From: Gorsachius magnificus
Taxonomy: Eukaryota > Chordata > Aves > Pelecaniformes > Ardeidae
DNA: 64,000 bases
NCBI GenBank assembly: GCA_034008185.1
Contig: CM067085.1
Location: 78,232,275 to 78,296,274, forward strand
Direction of reading: 5' to 3'
Made by a program: the position numbers and the translations under genes. Of the stretch, positions 35,131 through 47,800 are shown in pieces (the stretch's first letter is position 1; each line of letters starts with the position of its first letter). Below the pieces are notes generated by a model. That model saw only the letters and a program-made list of their open reading frames with translations. It had not been told where the DNA came from and did no database searches.

Positions 35131-38100
35131 GTAAGTACCTATGCTTAAACTGTTACAAAAATTCACTTTGAAACACACAAGCCTTAAAGTTTTCTCTGAA
35201 TGTTTCCTGAGTAGAAAGACCAAGAGGCTGAAGGGTGTGTGTTTTGTCGTCTTGTGGACATGGGGCCATGTATGTGTATTTTAAAAGTAATGAGTTACTG
35301 TGAATGTGAACGCTACTTCTCTTCTGCCCTTGCTCAATCCAGCTATTGTGATATGACCACATTTAAATGAGCGGGAGAAGTTAACCCAAGCTCTTTTTCT
35401 GAGCTGCAAGGGAAGGTGACTCTTTGGATAACAAGGCTTTTTTTCCTTTGCAGGGGTATGTTTCTAAAGAGACAGGCACAGACACTTTCTGTTAATACAG
35501 TTTATTCTCCTTTAGATAGCTTTTTCCTTTTCTGCTTGCCTTCTTGTCTGATGATGCTCAGGAGAAAAGTTTTGGCTATGATAGGTTTTGTACCTTTGAA
35601 TTGGCAATATGTTTGCCTTGCTCCTCCTCTCATCTCCTCTTCCTCTCTGAAACTGGTTTTAGATTTTGTGCTCTGTAGCTACTGAAGTTCTGTTAAACAG
35701 CTGAAAAAAAAAAAAAGTCTGTGAAGAGATCCTGAGTTTGTGTGTGACTGTTGTGCTCTTGAGGAATTAGGCTACCAGGGCTTGCTTAGCTGTTGATGCT
35801 TGCAGGGACTGTAGGAGTTTTTTCAACACAGGAGGGAGTAACTTAGTGCTCTCCATTTATCCACATTCAGTTACTGTAAAATCTTGATGTGATCGGGAGA
35901 ATAAATTCCTATGTATACTAAATATCATTAAAAGATTCCCAGGGAATTTTGGTATGGTTGGTTCAGGCTCTTAAAGATTTTGTTCCTAAAATTATAGCAC
36001 ACTTCTCTTCCCCCCCCCCCCCCCATTTCTTATTCTTTCTTTCTCCTTCCTGAGGAATGAATGGGATGATGATTTCTAAATGTTCAGACAAGTGTAGTTG
36101 TATTGCATTGAAACTTTACAGAAGTTGGTAGCTATTACTATGAGCAAACACTTATTTCTTTCTGCAATCTGCCTTGCAAAGCAGAATCTCTTGAGGTTAA
36201 ACCACAGATAATTACCTTGGCCTTTAACCATTAATTGTTTGAATTATCACGGTGGTGTTCTTGTCTTGTCAGGGTCCATCATAAGTATGAAGAATGCTAG
36301 CTACTTCATCTCCATTCATACCAGCTGAAACGGTTGTTTCTAGTTTGTGTTTTCAGGAATATCTGTTGTACGTTTTTAGTGAGCTTTTTGGCCTCTTACT
36401 CAAAATAACTGTTCTGTATCTGTACTTTAGGAATAACTGGCCACGCGTGGAGGACCTTTGGGACCCCTGTTCTGATTTTTCTACGTGACTTTCCTCCAAA
36501 TTTCTGGTGGGCTGTATGCAATGTAAGCACCCAAAAAAGGGTGCTCTAACAAAAAGCTTTCTTTCTGTCTTGAGTTCTGACCTGCCCAGCAAACATATAA
36601 AATAACCTGGTAGCATGGCTCAAGAAATGCTTGGCTGAAACTTCAGATTCCTTTAGAAGTCCACTGTTAGTATTGAATAACTCCTGTATGAAATTGAATT
36701 TTACAGTTGTTATCAAGTTCCATATGAAATAAATATTAATTGACATTCCAATTACTTCGTTTCCTTGGAAAAGCTTAACTTCTTTCTAAAGTATTTTGCC
36801 CAAGTTAGGCAAGGGTGATGAGAAAATGACTGTCACTCCATATTGTTTGGCTTTCTGTTAATTAGAGAGATGTATTATACATGGCTTCAAGTACACAGTT
36901 CTCTCCCTTCCTCCGTCCCAGGAGTGACATGGTATTTGAAACACCACTAGAATTACAGGTAATAATGATGTTTCTTTGAACAAACTTGTTCTGAAGCTTT
37001 CTTTCCTGCCAGGGGGTGTGAGTTATGTATTATACTGAAGATTTAAGTAGGGAGCATGAGGGAGGGAATGACAAATTTGCAGTCATGCTTCAAACTAAAT
37101 GAGTATTTTGAAGTATTTTTTCCATCCTAAATAAAGGTATGAAACATAATGGTGTGACTGACTGTCTTATACCGTAATGGTGTGGTATGTGCTAGTATCT
37201 GTAGAGAACGGACTCCTGGATCTTATGCTTTCTTTGGTTGTATATAGCATTGAAAAGTCTGTGTATAGTACAAGACTAAGTAAAATCAGTGCTATGTGAT
37301 TGTGTTCTGACTATGGAGCTCTGTAGTGCGTCCTTGTAACCTTGACTGGGGCCTTTACTGGTGCATGCTACCAAGGGAGTGCGGCTGGCATGCAGGCAGG
37401 AGAGAGGAAGGAGATTAAGATGTACTCTCAGGCCCTTGGTTAAAACGAACATTTCAGTCTAATGCATTTATCTTGGAAAACAAGTTGCTGGATAGTACAG
37501 AAATCCTTAAACTCCCTGTTGTTCTTCCAGGCTGTTCAAATGATAGCGAGTTAACAAAAACACTGGAGAATTGCCAGTGGAAAAATGCTGCAGGAATTGG
37601 CTTTTATGTTTTTTAAACATCATTATGCTTCAGTCCTGAAGTAATTATTCATATTCCTCTTTAGTACAGGGAACTTGATTGTCTGCCAATTCGTAGGCTG
37701 TCATCAATGAATTGTTGAATTTCAAAGAGCTGTAAATAAGCCACTATGGCCAAAGCCTCTAATACAACTTGCAAGCAAAATCTGTCAAGAAAAGAACAAA
37801 TCTACAATTTTTAGTAAGTTATGGTGGGAACTGAGAGCATTTTCAAACGCCACAGGTAATAGCAGGCTGTTCTACAGCTTACACATCTCAAAACCTGAGT
37901 TCATGTAGACTCTCATTTTAAATCTAGCCTTAGTGGCAATACTTGGTGATTTAAAGTTGTGATGCAGTTTGTTATGTTGTTCTTATCTAGAAAAGACGCT
38001 CTTGCAGAGATCTGCTGATTCATCTTTATTAGAATGCAAATTAGCTGTGTGTTTCTAATTCAGCCATGTTTGAGAGGACTATAATAGAGTAATAGCTCTG

Positions 38101-41100
38101 TAAGATGCGATAGCTTTGATTAGTCTCTCAGGTCCTTCTTGATACAGGTGGAGAACTGTTTTTATTTTTACTTTATTCTTTAAAAGGCATTTATTCTTTT
38201 GAGGGTGAGGTTGAGCATGATTCACAGGTCACACTTCAGCTTTCCTGAGCCTAACCTCTCTGTAACAAATAATTTCCATGCTATTTACACCAATGCTTTT
38301 TTTCCCAGGGCTGTACTTATGTGTGTAGTTGTGAGATTTAGTTGTCTTCGTCTGTTTTTCCTGTAAAGGGGAATATCAGAAAAAAAAGTTGCTTATTCTG
38401 CAGTTTATTGTATGTTCACTTATTACAAACCTGGCTACCTTTGTGTGTGATTGGTTAAAATTTTAAAACTAGTTAGTCCTCTAATTCTAAATAACTGTTC
38501 TGCATTGTGGTCTATATGACATGCTAAATGTCTAAAAATGCAGTCACTTCTGACAACATCACTTGGAGGGAAATAACACTATCGTGGCTGTAGAACTCGG
38601 AGAACAGAGGAAACCACGTAATCTTACAGAAGAAGAGGTGACTGTTTTACATAGGAGTGACTTGTTGCAAGTGGCTGACTTTTTTGTTTGGGTTTTTTGG
38701 TTTAGCAAAACAGATGATCTGTTGTGCAGATACTTGGCTGAGGATGGATATAATTGCTTATCGATCTTCAGCCTTTGTATAAAGACACTTTTTCTCATCC
38801 CTTTTCGGAATTGCTTATTGCTGATTCATTAGTTTAATTAGGTGTCTTCCGTCAGTGGTTTTTTTTGATCTTGTTCATTTTTGAACTGCCAATGATATGT
38901 GCTCAGCTTTCCAGACTAACTCACTCTTTCCTTCTGTTGGCCAGACTGTCACATTCACGAGGACTATTCTGTGCTTTAGCTTTTAGAGCTAATGGAGACA
39001 TGTTAACCAGCTTATACGAGGAAGTTCTGAGCATCTCTTGGATTTCGCCTCTTCCTTCCTGTATTTTCAGGTTTTGTGTCCTTGTCTTTCTTGCTTGTTA
39101 TGATTGGTACGAGGCTTGTTTCGAACAGGTCCTGGCTGAGGGGGGGTGTGTGTGTTGCAAAAGGGGGTGGGAACGCACAGTGAGATCACTTGCTGAATTA
39201 GGGGCAGCAGGTGAGTGATTGTAAACTTGTATTTTTGGCTATTCCAAACTACACTTTAAAATATGAAGTTCTACTGTGTTGTAAAAGGGGGTTACTATGG
39301 TATTTGAGTTAAAATCCAGAGTTCATTAATCTGAAGCTTTAAGAAATTATTCCTTAATTTGACTCCTCTAGAATGTTGACGTATTATACTGTTTTGTCTA
39401 CAAGAACACTTTAGGACATATTTTCCTAAAAATAAAAAAAGAATCTGTAACCACAGAATGACTGGTGTTAGAAGAGTGCTTCCCATCTTCCCTCTGCCTC
39501 TTTTACTGCCTAAGTGGAGCACGTAGAGGGCCACAACATATTTCCAGCTTGATGGAGTAAAGGGACTTCTCAAGGCAACTGAAAAGTGTTGTCTGAGGAA
39601 GGCTAAATTTTAATATGGAAATTAATATTTTTTATAGGATCTACCCCTTGTTGAATGTGCATAGAGAAGATTGCTCTTCTACAGTTAACCCTGTTTAAAA
39701 AAGAAACAATGGTTTAAAAAATTGCTCTTTGGTGCAGTACTTCTTTCAGATTTTGGCCTTTTTCATTCTTTTTATCTCTGCTGCTTCTTCTTTCTCTTCT
39801 GCCAGCTTCTGAGTCAGTTGAGTCTGCCAAAGAATATTTCTTGTTTCATCTTAAATCCCTACCACATCCTCTGCTACTTAAGCTAGAATACTAACCTACT
39901 CTTTTTCTTGTCTCTGCGGTATGCAGCCTTATCTCTTCTGGCAGCAACTTGTTTTGAAGACTTCACTGGTACATCTAAAAGCTCTTTAATGCCACCGTTG
40001 TACTGAACCTTAGGGTTTGGTTTCCTATAGGCTTCCTACCTTATGAATAAAATCGTGTTGATGTAGGTTTGTGACAGTTTGGAGAAGTATTGGAACAAGA
40101 AGGAAAGGCTTGATTTAACTAGAAGTTAAAGATATTATCATAACATTATCTTGAACATTTGGGAGGCAGAATTGAGTGTTGTGGTGGTTGTTTTTTTTTT
40201 CTTCTAGTTCCTGAAATGTAACTGTTCAACCACCTCTCCCCTCTGATTTTCTTCTATTTAGTGATGTAAAGTTACCTAGGAGCTCTTATGTTGAAGTACA
40301 AATGTAGCATTGCTCTGGATATTGTGGATTTTTAGCACTGAATATATGATAACATTGGAAAAGTTAATATTTGGTGACTCTTAGAGTGTGTAAGACTATC
40401 GACATGCCTTGTTTTCATTTGACTGCTTTTTAGGTATCAGAGTTCAGTCTGAAATGACTCTGTGCCTTTCTTATCTTCATGTCCGTGCGTGCCGTCAGGG
40501 AACTTCATAACCTGATACTTCTTATCACTTGGTGCAAAACAGGCATGGCTCTTCCATGAGGCAGACCTTCTTGCCTGGTGTATGTTCCACTAGAGCTGAT
40601 AACCCACTTCTTGTGCCTAAGGATTGAAAGGAAGTTTATCTCTATTCTCCCAGCCTTTTAGACGTGCAAACGCTTTTTTGTGTTGCCTAAAGTGTTCTGT
40701 AAGCAATGATACAACTGTAAACCCTGCCTGCTGCTGAGTAACAGAACAATTACCACAGCTTTTTTGAAAACAGTGTGTGGCAGAGCAAGACGTTATACGA
40801 TGAATGCTGGGATTAAGGGTTCATGTAACTGTTTTAAACTCTCTGGTCCTACTACCCTACGTGTTTTTCATGTATCCCGTTCCCTTAATGAGAGTGTGAT
40901 GAGCAATGATATCATTTGACTAATTGTCTGGAGGTCTAATACCCAAAAGGAAGAGTTCAAGGGAAAAGCCTCATGCTTGTGTGCAACAAACATAAATATT
41001 TCTTTGTCTAAATCTTTATACAAATTCCCACTCTTTTGCATGTATAATATCTATTTCTGACATTTGGGAGTTTTAGTTCCCTGCAGAAAGAAGAACTTGT

Positions 41101-41662
41101 TACCTGGGAGTTATTTGTCATATCTGAAGAAATAGACACGAGTTGTGGAAACAAAAGGCAGTCTGTAATCATGCACAATTTGAAGCTATGATTAATAAGA
41201 GTGGGATGGATGCTAGCTGTGTAGTTCCTCAGTACTGTGGACCTTAAAACATGTTTCACTGATGTATAAAGGTCCATCTGTCCTATGCAGATGTTTAAGG
41301 GACTTGGGTTTTTTTTTTTGAGAGAGAGAGCATGGCAGAGGCGTAAGCAAAAGAAATTTAAAGTGATGTCAAAATGCACTGAGAGGAATAATCCACCCAG
41401 TGAATGGAGAGATCAATCTGCTGTCTATACTCTTGATGGCCTGAAACATGGTATCTGTGAACATTCTTGCAAACTCTGGCAGTTATCAGAAGCGCATGTT
41501 ACTTTTAGCTTCTGCAGCTGGGAACAGTATCTTCTCATGCATGCTTTTGTTTTAAATGTGTTTTTAAATTTCAGTATTCAACTGACTCTTGTAAAGACAT
41601 GTGATGACCTGGAATGTAAGTGTTTATTGTACTTAATTGCCTGTAACTCTTACTTTATCTAG
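35131..41662 (+). other. FRRS1 5' intron
   Basis: This is 6.5 kb between the leader exon and the first coding exon. It holds a C-run at about 36011-36024 and no recognisable repeat family. A possible 41-nt noncoding exon at 41575-41615 (TTTCAG|TATTC ... GGAAT|GTAAGT) is weakly supported. Confidence 0.5.
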
Positions 41663-41858
41663 ATGGAGCTGCCTGGCCTTGCTTTTGCTGTTTGGATGTT
41701 TATTTGCTTCTATGCATCTGTGGACGGCTATCCAAGTGGAAAAGTAAGAGAAGCTTGCACTAACATGATACCCTGTCATGGTAGCTCTCCACAGCCATCA
41801 CCTGAGCACACCATTACAGTGAACGTGACTGAATTTAAACCGGGGGACAAGATAGAAG
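41663..41858 (+). CDS. FRRS1: FRRS1 coding exon 1 (start, signal peptide)
   Basis: The exon encodes MELPGLAFAVWMFICFYASV, DGYPSGKVREACTNMIPCHG and HTITVNVTEFKPGDKIE. The hydrophobic stretch is a signal peptide. The acceptor TTTATCTAG sits immediately before ATG. The donor is AGAAG|GTATTG, phase 1. Confidence 0.95.
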
Positions 41859-44800
41859 GTATTGTCAGTTGTAGCTGAAGAGTTTAATTCACTGTTTCTT
41901 TGTGTTGTAGCATGTCTTTACTCAGATAGCTATACTAGATCTATCTAAGCAGTTGAATCTTGTTCAGGTGATCCATTTAGCAGTCATTCAGTACTTGTAA
42001 AATGAGCTTCTGATGGTCATTGATGAAATATTTCATTCTTCCTTTGGAGAATATTGCAAATTCTTTTTCTTCTTGCTTCAGTTCATCTGTCTGGACCTGA
42101 TTTTGAAGGATTTTTCATACAGGCCCGGGATGCAGAACACCTGGATAGCCCTGCAGTTGGTTCTTTTGTGTTAGCTGACCGGAGAATTTCTCAGCTTCTG
42201 ACATGTGGTCGTACCAAGGTATAGTCTAGTGTCTTAACATGGGACATCAGGCACAGTACAGTGTTTGTACTAAACCATGTCTGTAGTAGGACAGAGCTAT
42301 GCTATGTAATCTTCTTTGAGCTCAGTAAGTCTCTTGGGAAATGGATTGAACTTGCAGTACAGAGGCATGTCTCACTGCAGCTCTGTCAGACGACTTATGA
42401 GTCATTTAAACTGTCCTGGTTGTAGAATGGTATTGCCTGCTGCAGGAAGATGCAGCATTTGTAACATAATGTTTACTTGTGCACAATGAATGTAGTGTAT
42501 TTCTGGTTATTGTACTTAATATTAAAAAGGAGGGCATGCTCTGTTTGCTTTAAAGAGGACATTTACCTGTAGTTTTCCATGCTTGTTAAGGACAGAGAAA
42601 ATGTCTTGCAGCAAGGGAAGTTTAGGTCAGTTATTGTGGTAAACTAGAGTAGAGTATTATCTTTAGTGTTGCTCTGTCAGTTACTGTTAATGGAGCCTTC
42701 GTAGTAGCAAGTTAGATCGCAGTCTTCAATGTCTGTTTTGGATAAATTGACTCTGCTTCATGTGCAAGAGATGTGAATTCTGACTGGTGTTTCAACAACC
42801 TGCTTGGACTTCGTGAACACGGATGGTGGCAGCTGAGCTGCTGTGGATGCAGCCCTCAATCTGCCCAGATAGCTGTTTTTTTCCCCTCCACTTCTACCCC
42901 CTGCCCCCCAGTGGTGTCCAATTAATGCATTTGTCAGTGCAGTAAAGCCATGGGCGTGTCTGGGTTGTGCCCTCTGTGCTCTGAGGACTTAGTTCAATGC
43001 TGTGTCTGATCTGTTTATCTTGTGCAAATGGATCTCTGACCCCGGGACTACTTTTGTTTTTTTGTCCCCTGGAATACTAGTTCTGTTCTCTCTGCACAGT
43101 CATTGTGCTGTCCTTTCATGCTCCCACGATCAAAAAGTGGAGTGTTAACCACACCATTTCTGCATAAATACTGCAGGGACCTCTGTCTCATCACTGGAGT
43201 CTTCTGGATTGAAAGACCAGAGTTGTTGCTTTTAAAGTTTGTTAGTACATACAAGTTTCAGTGGTAGACTTCATCTGGGTTGATTGTGACTGACTGGGGA
43301 AAAGCTAGTTGGGCTGGGTCTGTGCAGTGTAACAGCGCAGCGTCTGTGTAGGATTTAGCTGCAGCCTGTGGTGACTGTTAGCTGCAATTTCCTTAGTGCG
43401 TATCCACTGTGTAACTCTTGATATGTGTGTGTTTTCAGAATTCAGCTGTCAGTCACACAAGTAAAGCAAAAAAGAAATACATAAAAGTTTATTGGATTGC
43501 TCCTGGAGATGCACCAAAACGTGTGCAGTTTCTGTAAGTAAATCTAGTATTAGTTTATTAAAATGCAAATAAGGTAAGCCTGTCTGTGTCAAATACTGGC
43601 CAGCAACTGAAAAGTATCTTGGACTAACAGCCTGAAAAGTCAATGCCTCTTGCTCACTGCAGAATCTACTTTAATGCAGACACTTGTTCTTTAGGGAAAG
43701 CTTGGAGATGATTAGTTTGATTTTTGATTTTTTTGCAGGGAGAATAGAAAGGGATTCAGAGACTGGTTTCTTTAATACTTCTGGCTAACTGTGCACTTCT
43801 CATGCCTGTAATATACAGCATTAAGAATCTTTTTCTGTGCTTTTACCTAACAAAATGGCATGTATACCCTCCTGTTATACTGCTAGCTTTTTGGAAACTA
43901 ACGGATAAAATCTATGCAACTCTTATAACCTGTGCCACAGTCATGAATGTTTCTTATATCCAGTAGAGCATGCGGTTGTATGTGTTAAAATTATTTTTCC
44001 ACTGAGATTTCAGATATTTTCTGACTTTAATCCCTAAAATGGGAGAGGTCTGCATAAAGATGGGAATTTTATAAATAAATTAAACAAACTATAGAAGCTT
44101 TTCCTTTTTTCTTTGGAAGTAACAATCAGCTAATGATGTATAGAGTAACGACTGTGTGTGGTGTGTTTTTTAAGAGCCACAGTTGTGAAGAAATACAAGA
44201 CTTTCTGGGTGAAGATTCCTGGTCCTATTGTTTCTCAGCCTAATGTACCGTCCCCAACAACACCCTTGCATGCAACATCAGAGGCTACATCAACTTCACA
44301 CGCAGTTTCCTACTTATCAAAGCCAGTAAGTAACTATAAACCTAAATAATGTTATCTTTAATGCTTGTGATCAATGAAATTTAATGAAATCACATTGATA
44401 CAGCCTATTGACAGAAAGGGAGAGATGATGGATGAGTAATTTAGATATCAGAGACCAAGAACATAGATGGCTACCATGTTGTGTTAGTTGAGTTGCCTGA
44501 ACTTGTGCAGCTAAAATGTTGTCACACCACACGTGTCAAAAGGTTGATAGAACATTAAGAACTTAATGGTCAGAAAATTATGCATACCTGGGAAGAGGGA
44601 TAGGGAAATAACTTGCTCTGCCCTTGACTAATAACTTCCTATTTAGTAACTGCAGGCTCAGAAATGTCCTTCTGTGAGTTCATCTGTGTTACTGACTTCC
44701 ATTACTGATTCTTGAATGGACTGAGCAAGCATCACTGTTTGATCCAGAATAAGTGTATATTCTAATCCATGTATTTTCTCACTGTGTATCAGTGGAGTTG

Positions 44801-47800
44801 CTACTTTTAAAAAGGAAACAAAAAGCTTGTCTTCCCTTTATTTCTCCTTCATCCTACAGCTGATACTACCTCTCTAGAAATTAAACCAAAGGATGTTTCT
44901 CTAAAGCTTTTACTTTCTTTTCAAAGTTATTCCATTATAAGGTCTTTAAAGTGAAAAATCAAATTTAGTAAAAGTACAGCTTGGAGCTTGCTATCATTTT
45001 ACCTACTAGCCCTGGGGTAATTGTAGGGATGGGTTAAGAGATTGGTATGTAGACATAGATGGCATTTCTTTGCTGTTCCTTGTATGCCGCCTCCTAGAAT
45101 GGGGTAGAAATGGAGGAGCAAGAGGGAAACTTCCATTGCTTATGACTCTTTGTTTGCTTCCTTATCTAGTTTAACACCTCAGGTTGTGGAAGTACAAAGT
45201 TCTGCATTAGGAACCCTTCAAACTGTGATCCTGAAAGTGCATCCTGTTTTTTTCTATCCTTTCAACAAGAGAAGAGTTCAGTATTTATTGAAATGAGCGG
45301 TCCAAGTGAAGGATATTTAGCATTTGCATTGTCTCATGACCAGTGGATGGTGAGTGTCCTATTCTGCTTCTTTAGTTTTTGTGATCTTAGTAAAGTTTGA
45401 ATGGTACTCTAGCAAAACATGCATGTGGAAAACTGAAATGCTGCTCGATGTCATACAAAGTTACTGCTCACATAGTGCTGAAGCACAGGTTGCCATTTCT
45501 AGGTGCATATTCAGTTTTAGCTCGGTAGAATTTCCCTGTGGATATCTGTCTTAGCAGGATCTAACCTGTCTGACTGGAATTCCTGGTTAGCTCAATCTTT
45601 CTTTGTTACCTAGCCAAAACCCCTTGGCTGTCAGAAGCTGAGTTGCTATGCTTTCAGAAAACCCTTTGCATTTCATCATTGTTTGTACAGGAATGACTCC
45701 ATTCAATCTTAAAAAGTGTTTAGAGATCCTTTTTTCTAATTGGTGGTCAAGTAAAGGGACAATGCTGTTGACAAATGCATAATCCATAAACTAACTGTTG
45801 CACAAAGGAGATACTGCCTATATTCATGTCCCTTGTGCAAGAATACTTGGTTCTTAACATACTTTATCTTTACAGCTATGAGGAAAACCACCTTTTAACT
45901 AAAGAGGGTTTTTTAAAATAATATCAACATCCATCTCTGTCTTGTCTGGTTAATTTAGTAAATTCTAAATAATTAAAGAAACTTCTGATAATATGGTTGT
46001 TATCCTTGGAGGGGGGTAGTGTAAATCATAATATGCCTTACTATGTGTCATCTGTTTGACTTAATGTAGTTCCTCTGTTAATACTGAAGTGTTTGAAAGC
46101 TGGCAAATAATAGCTTGACAGCTTAGAGAAATCTGTCTCAGGTCTTGTTGCATATATTAAATCGAAGAGCTTTTCGAGACTGCCAGTTTTTATTTGGCTA
46201 TAAATACCTTTTTCTTTTAAACTCTCCAGGGTGGTGATGACGCATATCTGTGCATTAATGAGGACCATCGCGTTCATGTAAGCACTGCCTCTCTGAAGGG
46301 GCGAAGTCCTCCTGTTTTGGCTTCAGAGGTACGTTTGAAAACAACTAAGAGTTCCACAAATGTAGGTTTGAGGTAATGAACGGCATGCTGCTGCTTTGTG
46401 CTTTTATTTAGCACAGCAGCTGTAAATAGTAAGGTGGATCCATAATTCTTTAAGGTGAGACTGGTTTGGCTCTTACTTCCTAGTGTATGTTACCTTTGGA
46501 AGTCTAAATTTAATTTTTAAAAATAAGTCACGTGGTGGGAGCTTACTCTATTGAGAAACTTTGTGTCCATTATTACTCTGTCCCTCTGCAAGGGCTGCAG
46601 TAGCAATTGATGTATCTTGGGTTAAAGGTTGGAAGGGAAGGGGAGGTTGTTATGAGCTGGAAAAATTGGTGATAAGTCTGACCCTTGTGTTGCTGTGTTG
46701 ACTTACTGGCATACCTTTGAAGTTGGTATGCAAGAGATCTTTATTTTCTCCCTCCCTGCTCCGGATCGTTGCCATTCTTTCATTGTGCACCAATGATGCT
46801 CTTGTCTTTTGCAGGGTTACTTTTAAGCCAATTACTCTGCCAGTCTGAAAAGACTAGGTATTAAATGTCTCCTGTTTCACAGAATGCCCTTGAAGATGTG
46901 TCATGGAGGCTTGTGGATGGTGTTCTTCAGTGTTCTTTCAGAAGGAGTATTCGTCTTCCTGCTTATAAAGGGAGATTTAATCTGGATGCCAGTTACTACA
47001 TCTTTCTGGCAGATGGGGAAGCCAGTGAAGGTAAACTTGACTTGCATACGGTTGCTTTTCTTTGAACAGCTCTAAACGAGTTAGTAACCCATATGTAAGA
47101 TATGGTTTAGCTGAGAATTAGTATCTGAACTCAGGCTTCCAAGTTTGAGGTGCTTAGTCTGGTCATCTTTACTTCCTGTCTGGATCATGGGTTTGATTTT
47201 GGATGTAAAGTTACTCATGTATGCGTGTACGCCCACTTGATGCTAGGAACTGTTACCTGCTTGAGAGCTGGCCACATCTTTTTGAATTGGAGACTAGCAT
47301 CAAAAGGAATTATTCTTCATGTCTTGTGTAGTGGAGAAAGCTATTTTCTGTAGAGGTGTGAATTGGTTCTTGTATTCTAAGTATGCAAAGCAGCTTAGAT
47401 GACATGTTAGGTTCTTAACATATTGTGTGTCTGAAATTTGGTTTATATGGTTATGCTCAGTGGTCACAACAGGGCTTGCATTCATAAATAAGGAGCAGGC
47501 ATGCTTACAAGTGCAGTGGCTTTCATCAGCAATAAATAAACCACTTCATCTTGCTGCTTAGGTGGACTGATATATAAACATCATCGTCAGCCTCTGATCA
47601 CCGATGGAATATACAATGTCACAGGCCTTCCTCAGGACATTGGAGGTTCCCGGTCCCCACGACTTATCAAGGCTCACGGTAAGCTGCAACGTCTAGTTTT
47701 GTCTTCCAGTGCTAGACTTTCTGAGACTGGAGATTTAAGTTTTCCTCCTTATTGCAGACTAGGTATTTCCTCTTGTCTTTCTGGCACTCATGTTATATAC

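Noticed and set aside
41575..41615. Possible extra 41-nt FRRS1 leader exon
   Set aside because: It has a usable acceptor and donor but is very short and lies 47 bp from the coding exon, which leaves too small an intron. Left as a weak possibility only.
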